Positions 34,301 through 41,788 of a stretch of 41,788 nt of DNA are shown piece after piece. Under the pieces are notes generated by a model, which saw only the letters and a program-made list of their open reading frames with translations, made no database searches and was not told the DNA's origin. Source of the DNA: an uncultured Macromonas sp. (GTDB lineage Bacteria; Pseudomonadota; Gammaproteobacteria; Burkholderiales; Burkholderiaceae); NCBI GenBank assembly GCA_946481585.1, contig CAMLOF010000001.1, forward strand, positions 1 to 41,788, written 5' to 3'. Every line of letters starts with the position of its first letter. The stretch's first letter is position 1. The translations under genes and the position numbers were made by a program.

Positions 34301-36399
34301 CTACACACATTTCTCCCAACGGCCAGAAACGAGGCATTGTGACCAGATTTGTCAAAGTGCCAGCCTTGCTCTCTGCCATGTGGATTGCGGGAATCGCACA
34401 TGCCCAGTTGGCTATTCAGTCCGTGACTGCCGCGGTGCAGGGCGGCGCGGAGGTGATCCGCATCCAGACCAGTGAGCCTTTGAAGCAGCTGCCAGCGGGG
34501 TTTGTGATTCAGTCGCCTGCTCGCATAGCACTGGATTTTTCCGGGGCGACCAATGGCATCGGCCGCAACATGGTTGAGCTGAACCAAGGTAACTTGCGTT
34601 CGGCGAACGTGGTGGAGGCGGGGGATCGCACCCGCGTGGTGCTCAATCTCAGCCAGCCGGTCAAGTACCAAACCCGCCTGGACGGCAACGGCGTGCTCGT
34701 CCTTCTTGAGCCTGCGTCTGCGACTGCGCCTGAATCCACGGGGGCGACTTCGCCCCTCTTCGCGGCAACGACAGGCTCTGCCGAAGTCCTTCCGCTGGCG
34801 GATATCGATTTCCGGCGTGGGACGGAAAACGCAGGCCGGGTGATCGTCAACCTGCCCAACAATCAGACCGGAGTGGATGTCCGCCCCCAAGGCAAGGCGC
34901 TGGTGGTGGAGTTCATGAAGACGTCGTTGCCTGAAGCGCTGCGCAGGCGTTTGGACGTGGCGGACTTTGGAACACCGGTGCGAACCATCACGACGACGCA
35001 GAACGGTGACCGGGTGCGGATGGTGGTCGAGCCTGTGGGCGCATGGGAACACAGCGCCTACCAGAGTGACAACCAGTTTGTGCTGGAGGTTCGAGAGGTC
35101 AAGGCAGATCCGAACAAGCTGACGCAAGGCCCGAACTATTCCGGCGAGAAGTTGTCGCTCAATTTCCAGAGCATTGAGGTTCGTTCCTTGTTGCAGGTGA
35201 TTGCGGACTTCACCAATTTCAACATCATCACATCCGACACCGTCACGGGTAACGTCACGCTTCGCCTGAAGGACGTGCCTTGGGACCAGGCGCTAGACAT
35301 CATCCTGCAGGCCCGCAATCTGGGTATGCGCAAGACGGGCAACGTCATCTGGATTGCGCCGAAGGAAGAAATTCTGGCCAAAGAACAGGCAGAGCTGGCT
35401 GCCCGTCAGCAGATTCAGACTTTGGAACTGCCGCGCACACAGAGTTTCCGTCTCAACTTTGCGACCGCTGCTGACGTCGCCAAACAACTCACCACGTCTG
35501 TGGGCAGCGGTGAGAGTCAGGTACGTATTCTGAGCAAGCAGGGCTCTGTTTTCGCCGAGCCGCGGACGAATCAGCTGTTTGTCACGGACATTTCTTCCAA
35601 ATTGGAAGAGATTGACAAGCTCATCAAGAAGATCGACGTGCCGGTCCGGCAAGTGTTGATCGAAGCACGCATCGTCGAAGCGGGTGATGGATTCAGCAAG
35701 AGCCTGGGTGTGCGTTTCGGTGGGCGTTCAGCCCCTCGTACTCTCTCCAACCGAGGCGGCGCGTCCTTTGGGTTTGGTTCGCTGGGCGTGGGGTCGGCGC
35801 AGGTGACGAGCATTCCCGCCACCGAGTCTGATCAAGGGCTGTTTGCTCTGTCTCTGTTCAATTCAGGCGCCACCAGGTTGCTCAATCTGGAGATATCTGC
35901 CAATGAGTCAGATGGCAAAGTCAAGACCATTGCCAGCCCGAAGATTCTGACGGCCGATCAGCGCGAGGCCAAGATTGAGGATGGCCGGACCATTCCCTAC
36001 AACAAGGTGGATCAGGCGGGCAATACGACCACCGAGTTCATTGATGCCTTGTTGTCGCTGAAGGTGACGCCCCAAATCACCCCTGATGGTGATGTCATCA
36101 TGAAGCTTCAGATCAAGAAAGATACCGCCAACCTGAATGAAACCACAGGGGAGTTGGAATCGATTCTCAAGAAGACAGTTGAGACACAAGTCTTGGTTGA
36201 AAACGGCGGCACCATCGTCATTGGTGGTATCTACACCCTGTCAGACTCTCGCACGCTGGAGAAGGTGCCTGGTTTGGGTGACTTGCCGGTTCTTGGTAAT
36301 CTGTTCAAGTCTCGCGGCTTTTCTACCTCCAAGACTGAGATGCTGGTGTTCATCACGCCTCGTCTCTTGAGTGAGCAATCGACAGCGCTGGTTCGGTAA
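34297..36399 (+). CDS. pilQ: Type IV pilus secretin PilQ
   Basis: A 700-residue outer-membrane pore through which the pilus emerges. A signal peptide ends near AHAQ (about 37). Two AMIN peptidoglycan-binding domains follow (about 40-135 and 165-270), then the STN/N0 and secretin N1 domains (about 285-450) and the secretin barrel (about 450-690) with the VPGLGDLPVLGNLF motif near 650. The start overlaps pilP by 4 nt. The small basic insertions seen in some Neisseria PilQ are absent. Confidence 0.95.
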   Translation: MTTHISPNGQKRGIVTRFVKVPALLSAMWIAGIAHAQLAIQSVTAAVQGGAEVIRIQTSEPLKQLPAGFVIQSPARIALDFSGATNGIGRNMVELNQGNLRSANVVEAGDRTRVVLNLSQPVKYQTRLDGNGVLVLLEPASATAPESTGATSPLFAATTGSAEVLPLADIDFRRGTENAGRVIVNLPNNQTGVDVRPQGKALVVEFMKTSLPEALRRRLDVADFGTPVRTITTTQNGDRVRMVVEPVGAWEHSAYQSDNQFVLEVREVKADPNKLTQGPNYSGEKLSLNFQSIEVRSLLQVIADFTNFNIITSDTVTGNVTLRLKDVPWDQALDIILQARNLGMRKTGNVIWIAPKEEILAKEQAELAARQQIQTLELPRTQSFRLNFATAADVAKQLTTSVGSGESQVRILSKQGSVFAEPRTNQLFVTDISSKLEEIDKLIKKIDVPVRQVLIEARIVEAGDGFSKSLGVRFGGRSAPRTLSNRGGASFGFGSLGVGSAQVTSIPATESDQGLFALSLFNSGATRLLNLEISANESDGKVKTIASPKILTADQREAKIEDGRTIPYNKVDQAGNTTTEFIDALLSLKVTPQITPDGDVIMKLQIKKDTANLNETTGELESILKKTVETQVLVENGGTIVIGGIYTLSDSRTLEKVPGLGDLPVLGNLFKSRGFSTSKTEMLVFITPRLLSEQSTALVR

Positions 36400-36404
36400 T
36401 TGCA

Positions 36405-36935
36405 GTGATCGTATTGGTCGGCCTGCCTGGTTCAGGCAAAACCACCGTCGGCAAGCAGCTTGCACGGCGGTTGAAGCTTCCTTTTGTTGACTCAGATCAC
36501 GTGATCGAGGAGCGATTGGGGTGTTCCATTCGCGAGTTTTTCGAGCGTGAGGGCGAAGACCGCTTCCGCGACGTTGAGCAAGAAGTGATCGACGAGCTCT
36601 CACGCGGGCAGGCTTGTGTGCTGTCCACTGGGGGCGGTGCGGTATTGCGGTCGGGCAACCGCCAGCACTTGCATGATCGAGGGAATGTGGTTTACTTGCG
36701 CTCGACGCCGGAGGATGTTTACCGCCGGGTCCGTCACGATCGCAATCGCCCCTTGCTCCTGGTGGCTGACCCTCTTCAACGTTTGCGCGATCTTTACGAT
36801 GCCCGGGATCCGTTGTACCGGGAAACGGCGCACTTCGTCATTGACACAGGACGCCCTTCGGTAGCGACGCTGGTGAACATGATCGTGATGCAGCTTGAAC
36901 TGTCGGGCTCCGTGACTTCTGCGTCGCTACACTAG
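36405..36935 (+). CDS. aroK: Shikimate kinase
   Basis: A 176-residue kinase that phosphorylates shikimate, step five of the chorismate pathway. The P-loop GLPGSGKTT (6-14) is followed by DSDHVIEE (about 28-35), and STGGGAVLR (about 74-82) forms the shikimate site. The start is a GTG at 36405, only 5 bp after the pilQ stop. aroK-aroB downstream of pilQ is a widespread proteobacterial arrangement. Confidence 0.95.
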   Translation: MIVLVGLPGSGKTTVGKQLARRLKLPFVDSDHVIEERLGCSIREFFEREGEDRFRDVEQEVIDELSRGQACVLSTGGGAVLRSGNRQHLHDRGNVVYLRSTPEDVYRRVRHDRNRPLLLVADPLQRLRDLYDARDPLYRETAHFVIDTGRPSVATLVNMIVMQLELSGSVTSASLH

Positions 36936-36939
36936 CGGC

Positions 36940-38055
36940 ATGAGCCTGTCCCCGAATTCCGTCAACGCCACTGTTTCCATTGCGCTGGGCGAGCGTAGCT
37001 ACCCAATTCTTATCGGCCAAGACTTGATTGGCAGTCCCAAGACTTGGGAGGGATTGCCCAGGGCTGCAGCCGCCATGATCGTGACGAACGACACGGTAGG
37101 GCCGCTGTATGCAAAACAACTTTGCGGGGCACTGGCGCCGCATTACGCGCAGGTGCATGTTGTTACCTTGCCTGACGGTGAAGCGCACAAGACCTGGGAA
37201 TCGCTGAACCTTATTTTTGACGCGCTTTTGTCGCGTGGCTGTGACCGCAAGACCGTGCTGTTTGCGTTGGGTGGTGGGGTGATCGGCGACATGACTGGAT
37301 TTGCTGCAGCCTGCTACATGCGTGGCGTGCCGTTTGTCCAGGTTCCTACGACGCTTCTCGCGCAAGTGGACTCCTCGGTAGGGGGCAAGACGGCCATCAA
37401 CCACCCCATGGGCAAGAACATGATCGGCGCGTTCTACCAGCCCGTGCGTGTGGTTTGCGATCTGGCCACGCTGAGTACTCTGCCGAAGAGGGAGTTGAGT
37501 GCAGGCCTCGCAGAGGTCATCAAGTACGGGCCCATTCACGATCTGACGTTCCTTGACTGGATCGAGCAGAACCTGCCTGCCCTGCTTGTGCGGGATCCAG
37601 TTGCGTTGGCGCATGCCGTCAAACGGAGTTGTGAAATCAAGGCCGATGTTGTGGGGCAGGACGAGCGTGAATCTGGCCTGCGAGCCATTTTGAATTTTGG
37701 GCACACCTTCGGTCACGCCATTGAAGCCGGCCTTGGTTATGGCGCGTGGCTGCATGGAGAGGCAGTTGGTTGCGGCATGGTGATGGCGGCGAGGTTGTCG
37801 CAGCGAATGGGGCTGTTGAACGATGCTGCGACCATTCGCCTAGAGTCATTGATCCGGGCTGCTGGATTGCCGGTCAAAGGGCCAGTGCTCGATACGGCAG
37901 GCAACGCGTCGCGCTATCTGTCCCTGATGCGGGTCGACAAAAAGGCAGAGGCAGGCGAGATCAAGTTCGTGCTGGTTAACGACCAGGGGCAGGCTGTGGT
38001 GCAGGGTGCACCAGATGCGCTGGTGGCAGAGGTCATCGATGCCTGTTGCGCCTGA
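36940..38055 (+). CDS. aroB: 3-dehydroquinate synthase
   Basis: A 371-residue NAD- and metal-dependent enzyme that closes the ring of DAHP to dehydroquinate, step two of the shikimate pathway. DGEAHKTW (about 79-86), [11 protein letters not shown] (about 111-121) and [13 protein letters not shown] (about 143-155) mark the cofactor and substrate sites, and GHTFGHAIE (about 253-261) holds metal-ligand histidines. It starts 4 bp after aroK and overlaps the following dGTPase start by 17 nt. Confidence 0.96.
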   Translation: MSLSPNSVNATVSIALGERSYPILIGQDLIGSPKTWEGLPRAAAAMIVTNDTVGPLYAKQLCGALAPHYAQVHVVTLPDGEAHKTWESLNLIFDALLSRGCDRKTVLFALGGGVIGDMTGFAAACYMRGVPFVQVPTTLLAQVDSSVGGKTAINHPMGKNMIGAFYQPVRVVCDLATLSTLPKRELSAGLAEVIKYGPIHDLTFLDWIEQNLPALLVRDPVALAHAVKRSCEIKADVVGQDERESGLRAILNFGHTFGHAIEAGLGYGAWLHGEAVGCGMVMAARLSQRMGLLNDAATIRLESLIRAAGLPVKGPVLDTAGNASRYLSLMRVDKKAEAGEIKFVLVNDQGQAVVQGAPDALVAEVIDACCA

Positions 38056-39253
38056 AGGCTCGGCAACAGTGAATGCACCGTTGCTCCTGCAACCCTACGC
38101 TTGTGACCCCGCGCGTACTCGAGGCAGACGCTTCAAAGAGGCACCCGCGCCGACGCGCAGCGACTTTCAGCGCGACCGCGACCGCATCATTCACTCCACC
38201 GCGTTCCGGCGGCTGGTGTACAAGACGCAGGTCTTCCTCAACCATGAGGGCGATCTGTTTCGCACGCGCCTGACGCATTCTCTTGAGGTCGCGCAGCTGG
38301 GGCGCAGTATTGCGCGCAGCTTAGGGTTGTGTGAGGACCTGGTTGAGGCGGTGGCGCTCGCGCACGACCTGGGACACACGCCTTTTGGGCATGCAGGGCA
38401 GGACGCGTTGAATGCTTGCATGCATGACAGTCACGACACGGCTTCGGTGCTGCCCGGAGAGCCAGCAGGCGGCTTTGAACACAATATGCAGAGCCTCAGA
38501 GTCGTTGATGACTTGGAGGAGCGCTACCCGGCGTTCAATGGGTTGAACCTATGCTTTGAGACCCGAGAGGGCATACTTAAACACTGTTCCAGGGCCAACG
38601 CCCAATGGCTCGAGGCAAGGGAGCCGGGTGGGGTAGGGGCCCGTTTTCTGTCTGGGCGCAACCCGTCGCTGGAGGCGCAGTTGGCCAACCTGGCCGACGA
38701 GATCGCCTATAACGCACACGACATCGACGACGGTGTTCGCTCGGGCCTGCTTACCCTTGAACAGCTGGAGTCGGTCGCACTTTTTGATACCTACCGGAGA
38801 GCCGCACTGCAGGAGTTCCCGGGCTTGAAGGGGCGCAGATTGCTGTTTGAGGCGATCAGGCGGATGCTCAGCGCTCAGGTTTATGACGTCATCGATGCAA
38901 CCCGCAATGCCGTTCGCGATGCGGGGGTTTTCGATGTTGAGGACGTGCGGCAGGCCGGGGTGCTGGTCCGTTTTTCGCCCGAAATGAAGCGGCAATCGTC
39001 TGATCTGAAGCGCTTCCTGCTCGTCAACCTCTACCGTCATCCACAGGTGATGGAAACGACCGGGCGTGCGAGGCAGGTCGTTTCGGGGCTGTACACGGCT
39101 TATTGCGCAGCACCGGAAGAAATGCCGATGCAGCAGGGGGCCGGTGAGGGCGTGGGCCTCAACCGCAGAGTGGCTGACTATATTGCCGGGATGACCGACC
39201 GGTTCGCCATCAAGGAGCATGAGCGGCTCACAGGGCAGAAGCTCTTCACCTGA
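38039..39253 (+). CDS. dGTPase-like HD-domain nucleotide triphosphohydrolase
   Basis: A 404-residue HD-superfamily phosphohydrolase, annotated in relatives as deoxyguanosinetriphosphate triphosphohydrolase-like. Metal-binding residues are TH80SLE and the H109-D110 pair in [15 protein letters not shown] (107-121). Such enzymes remove triphosphate from dNTPs, limiting their pool and sometimes phage growth. I chose the ATG at 38039, with GAGG seven bases upstream; it lies inside the aroB end. Earlier in-frame starts reach deeper into aroB. Co-transcription with aroB is likely. Confidence 0.92.
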   Translation: MPVAPEGSATVNAPLLLQPYACDPARTRGRRFKEAPAPTRSDFQRDRDRIIHSTAFRRLVYKTQVFLNHEGDLFRTRLTHSLEVAQLGRSIARSLGLCEDLVEAVALAHDLGHTPFGHAGQDALNACMHDSHDTASVLPGEPAGGFEHNMQSLRVVDDLEERYPAFNGLNLCFETREGILKHCSRANAQWLEAREPGGVGARFLSGRNPSLEAQLANLADEIAYNAHDIDDGVRSGLLTLEQLESVALFDTYRRAALQEFPGLKGRRLLFEAIRRMLSAQVYDVIDATRNAVRDAGVFDVEDVRQAGVLVRFSPEMKRQSSDLKRFLLVNLYRHPQVMETTGRARQVVSGLYTAYCAAPEEMPMQQGAGEGVGLNRRVADYIAGMTDRFAIKEHERLTGQKLFT

Positions 39254-39262
39254 CAAGCCAAG

Positions 39263-40489
39263 ATGAAGATCGACACAGCGAAGGACCCCGCCGCCTGCCC
39301 GACGTCGCCGAACGTTCAAGCCGCAGCCCTGGTGATTGCTGCGGGAGTGGTGGCTGCGCTCCATGTGGGCAAGTTGCCGCCGGTCATCCCGGTACTGCGC
39401 ACCGATCTGGGCGTCACGCTGGTACAGGGTGGTTTTTTGCTGGCAATAGTCCAGATGGCCGGGATGATTCTTGGAGTCTTCGCCGGTTCATTGGCAGACC
39501 GTCTGGGGCCGAGACGCGTGATGTTGTTGGGATTGGGGCTTTTGGCCGTGGCCAGCATGGGCGGCGCGTTGGCCCATTCGGCCACCTTGTTGCTGGCCAC
39601 GCGTGCTGTTGAAGGACTTGGGTTTCTGTTGACCGTGTTGCCCGCGCCAGGCTTGGTTCGCCGTTTTGCCTCGGAGCCTGGGCTCATCAACAAGGCGCTG
39701 GGATTCTGGGGGGCGTACATGCCCATTGGCACCGCCTCGGCACTGTTGATAGGGCCTTGGGCCTACGGTTGGTTTGGCTGGCGCGCCAGTTGGGTGGCAT
39801 TGGGTTTGCTGACGCTTTTCTGGGCGTGGTTGGTGTGGCGCAAGGTTCCAGCAGATGCCAGGCCTGTCGTGCAGCAGGGAGATTTGTCGGTGCGCGGTCG
39901 TCTGCGCGAGACCCTGGGCGCCTCGGGGCCCTGGCTGGTGGCGTCGGCGTTCTTCCTGTATTCGGGTCAGTGGCTGGCGGTCGTCGGCTTCTTGCCAACC
40001 ATTTACACACAGGCGGGCTGGTCTGTGGCTGCAGTAGGAGGCCTCAGCGCGTTGGCGGCGGGAATCAACTTGACCGGGAACATTGCTGCTGGACGCTTGC
40101 TGGCCAAGGGGGTGCGACCTTTTGTATTGCTCACAACGGGCTATACCGCTATGGCACTGGGGGCGGTGTTTGCGTTTGGGGGATGGGTCGGGGGCGTTGC
40201 TCAGTATTTGGCCGTGTTGCTCTTTTCGTCGGTTGGCGGGTTGGTGCCCGGCACTCTGTTTGCCTTGGCGGTGCGCTTGGCACCGAGTGGTCAGACCGTG
40301 TCAACCACTGTGGGCTGGGTGCAGCAGTTGTCAGCGCTCGGGCAATTCCTGGGCCCGCCGCTGGTGGCCTGGCTGGCCGCCCGTGCAGGCGGGTGGCAGT
40401 ACACGTGGACTGTGACGGTAGCCTGTTGCATGGCTGGCGTGCTGTTGGCAAATGTGCTGCAGCGACAAGCCGGTCGCGTGAAGGGCTGA
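39263..40489 (+). CDS. Major facilitator superfamily transporter
   Basis: A 408-residue protein with about twelve hydrophobic helices. The loop after helix 2 carries the MFS motif A, GSLADRLGPRRV (about 71-82). The overall profile recalls the CynX/NimT-type or general anion and drug-efflux MFS families. Substrate cannot be assigned. It begins 9 bp after the dGTPase gene on the same strand, and the transposase gene starts 6 bp after its stop, so read-through transcription into the transposase is likely. Confidence 0.88.
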   Translation: MKIDTAKDPAACPTSPNVQAAALVIAAGVVAALHVGKLPPVIPVLRTDLGVTLVQGGFLLAIVQMAGMILGVFAGSLADRLGPRRVMLLGLGLLAVASMGGALAHSATLLLATRAVEGLGFLLTVLPAPGLVRRFASEPGLINKALGFWGAYMPIGTASALLIGPWAYGWFGWRASWVALGLLTLFWAWLVWRKVPADARPVVQQGDLSVRGRLRETLGASGPWLVASAFFLYSGQWLAVVGFLPTIYTQAGWSVAAVGGLSALAAGINLTGNIAAGRLLAKGVRPFVLLTTGYTAMALGAVFAFGGWVGGVAQYLAVLLFSSVGGLVPGTLFALAVRLAPSGQTVSTTVGWVQQLSALGQFLGPPLVAWLAARAGGWQYTWTVTVACCMAGVLLANVLQRQAGRVKG

Positions 40490-40495
40490 AGCGCC

Positions 40496-41194
40496 ATGGC
40501 ACGGTTGGCCAGGCTCACCTTGCCCGGGGTCGCGCACCACGTGATCCTGAGGGGCAATAACGGTCAAACCATTTTTGTCGATGCGTTTGACCGGGAGCTG
40601 TTTTTGAGTTTGCTGGCAGAGAGCGCGCAGCGTGAGCAGGTTCAGGTACATGCCTATCTACTCATGGATGACCACTTGCACCTGCTGGCCACCCCCCTGT
40701 CGATCGATTCATTGCCCAAAATGATGCAGGCCGTCGGCCGCAGCTACGTCAGACGGTTCAACCAACGCCATGGGCGTACGGGCACCCTGTGGGAGGGGCG
40801 ATATCGCGCCACCGTCATGGATGCGGACCGCCATCTGTTGCCCTGCATGGTGTATTTCGACACCAAGCCCGTGCGTGCTGGCCTGGCTGTGAACCCGCAG
40901 GCCTATGCCTGGTCCAGCCATGGGCATTACACGGGGCTGCGCAACGAACGCTGGTTGACCATCCACCCGTTGATATGGGCGCTGGGCAACACGCCATTTG
41001 CCCGCGAGGCTGCGTATGCCGAACGGGTTGTGCAGGGGGTGACCCAAGATGAAGAGGGCGCCCTCGTGGAGTCGGCACTCAAAGGCTGGGCGCTGGGTGA
41101 TGAAGATTTCCTTCATCGGATCGGCGAGCGCACTGCTCGCCGCCTGAAAAAAGAAAGAGCCGGACGACCGGCTCGCAAACAGGCGCAGGCTTAG
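40496..41194 (+). mobile_element. REP-associated tyrosine transposase-like protein (RAYT)
   Basis: A 232-residue HUH/Y1-type transposase related to IS200. The metal-binding motif is HLH (H60, H62) in LLMDDHLHLLATP, and the likely nucleophile is Y120 in CMVYFDTKPVRAG. Most relatives read close to Y-I-x-L-N-P-V-R-A at that site, so FDTKP is a departure. NQRHGRTGTLWEGRYRA (about 89-105) is the best family block. These proteins act as single, often domesticated copies rather than complete insertion sequences; no IS ends or target duplication are evident. The gene seems intact, and its 3' end carries a 7-bp inverted repeat. Confidence 0.88.
41147..41174 (-). terminator. Minus-strand terminator-like hairpin inside the RAYT 3' end
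   Basis: GAGCCGG (41157-41163) and CCGGCTC (41168-41174) form a perfect 7-bp stem with a 4-nt loop. On the minus strand the stem is followed by TTTCTTTTTT, a good termination signal; on the plus strand no T-run follows. It would stop transcription coming from the gltB side. Confidence 0.55.
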
Positions 41195-41256
41195 CCCGGC
41201 CCTCAAGCCATTTGAATGGGATGCCTTTCTGGTAGCGGTGTTGCGCTTGATATTGA

Positions 41257-41319
41257 TGTGTCCCTAATTAATGTTCAGTTTTCTGTTGCTTTTTCATTAT
41301 TAGATTCTGACCCCAATTA
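41257..41319. repeat. A/T-rich motifs downstream of the RAYT gene
   Basis: TGTGTCCCTAATTA (41257-41270) and TAGATTCTGACCCCAATTA (41301-41319) stand in a low-GC patch. I recall both types of word recurring beside RAYT-like genes in betaproteobacteria, which would make them remnants of target sequences. Only single copies are visible here, so this is tentative. Confidence 0.3.
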
Positions 41320-41325
41320 TTCTTC

Positions 41326-41354
41326 TTGGCATGGATGCTGCATTGCACTATGCT
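41326..41354 (+). promoter_or_regulatory. gltB promoter
   Basis: TTGGCA (41326-41331) and TATGCT (41349-41354) are spaced by 17 bp, predicting a start near 41361. A GAGGAG ribosome site (41376-41381) follows, six bases before the GTG start of gltB. Confidence 0.55.
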
Positions 41355-41387
41355 GTTCACATTCATGCTTTGTATGAGGAGTTAGGC

Positions 41388-41788
41388 GTGACCCATTCCA
41401 CCGAAATCGCGCAGCTGCAACAGCACGGTCTGTACGACGCTGCCCAAGAACATGACGCCTGCGGCGTGGGCTTCGTTGCCCACATCAAGGGCCACAAGAG
41501 CCACGCCATCGTGGAACAGGGTCTCAAGATCCTGGAAAACCTGGACCACCGCGGTGCGGTGGGTGCCGACGCCCTGATGGGTGACGGCGCGGGCATCCTG
41601 ATCCAGATCCCCGATCAGCTTTACCGCGAGGAAATGGCGAAGCAGGGCGTGACCCTGCCGCCGCTGGGTGAATATGGCGTGGGCATGATCTTCATGCCCA
41701 AAGAGCATGCCAGCCGCCTGGCTTGCGAGCAGGAGATGGAGCGCGCCATCAAGGCCGAAGGCCAGGTGCTGCTGGGCTGGCGCGACGT
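41388..41788 (+). CDS. gltB: Glutamate synthase large subunit, 5' part only
   Basis: The first 133 residues of an enzyme that is normally about 1,500-1,580 residues and makes glutamate from glutamine and 2-oxoglutarate. EHDACGVGFV (21-30) contains the cysteine (C25) that becomes the N-terminal nucleophile of the class II glutaminase domain after propeptide removal. LDHRGAVGADALMGDGAGI (about 52-70) is the following conserved block. The start is a GTG at 41388, supported by GAGGAG at ideal spacing. The frame is open to the window edge; the synthase and FMN/iron-sulfur parts lie outside. Confidence 0.96.
   Translation, partial: MTHSTEIAQLQQHGLYDAAQEHDACGVGFVAHIKGHKSHAIVEQGLKILENLDHRGAVGADALMGDGAGILIQIPDQLYREEMAKQGVTLPPLGEYGVGMIFMPKEHASRLACEQEMERAIKAEGQVLLGWRD

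Noticed and set aside
1..41788. CRISPR arrays, tRNA/rRNA genes, prophage or plasmid modules.
   Set aside because: No regular repeats with spacers, no tRNA T-loop or acceptor patterns, and no integrase, capsid or replication genes were seen by eye.

Overview
The window is about 41.8 kb of GC-rich, gene-dense chromosome from a betaproteobacterium, most likely a Comamonadaceae-type member of the Burkholderiales. This is inferred from gene content and order: a fused isobutyryl-CoA mutase, a Tat-exported TRAP binding protein, rmlBDAC, engB beside cytochrome c4, System II cytochrome c maturation (ResB/CcsB), lptM-lysA facing cyaY, and ponA facing pilMNOPQ-aroK-aroB. I see no tRNA, rRNA, CRISPR array, prophage or plasmid gene. 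Most of the window is core genome.

Layout. 1-5 kb (minus strand): the 5' part of icmF behind a palindromic operator, then a dctP-dctQ-dctM TRAP transporter operon whose two membrane subunits carry unusual acidic extensions. 5.2-7.5 kb (plus): a small CsoR/FrmR-family repressor with its own promoter and palindrome, a persulfide dioxygenase-rhodanese fusion, and coaX. 7.5-12.3 kb: an M20 amidohydrolase (minus), a cytoplasmic molybdopterin oxidoreductase translationally coupled to a zinc-peptidase lipoprotein (plus), and an acyl-CoA-binding protein (minus). 12.4-15.8 kb: the dTDP-L-rhamnose operon rmlBDAC. 15.8-20 kb: metK followed by an adenosine-kinase-like gene (minus), diverging from two tandem LpxL-type acyltransferases (plus). 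20-26.8 kb: engB (minus), cytochrome c4, a candidate small RNA, then resB-ccsB-msrP-msrQ. 26.8-31.1 kb: lysA and lptM (minus), cyaY (plus), and a class A penicillin-binding protein (minus). 31.3-39.3 kb: pilMNOPQ-aroK-aroB-dGTPase in one tightly packed run. 39.3-41.8 kb: an MFS transporter, a REP-type (RAYT-like) transposase, and the start of gltB.

How the genes work together. Several neighbours form clear functional units: persulfide sensing with persulfide oxidation; SAM synthesis with adenosine recycling; cytochrome c4 with heme ligation; a periplasmic methionine-sulfoxide repair pair attached to the cytochrome-maturation genes; and the type IV pilus alignment complex and secretin with the shikimate genes.

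The least explained signals are mostly non-coding. They are a possible Hfq-type sRNA (about 21583-21672) with an anti-Shine-Dalgarno stretch between cytochrome c4 and resB, a folded metK leader, the palindrome beside the CsoR-like promoter, and the sequence around the RAYT-like gene. The protein oddity is the roughly 100-residue acidic insert in DctM. I found no clear wholly new multi-gene system.
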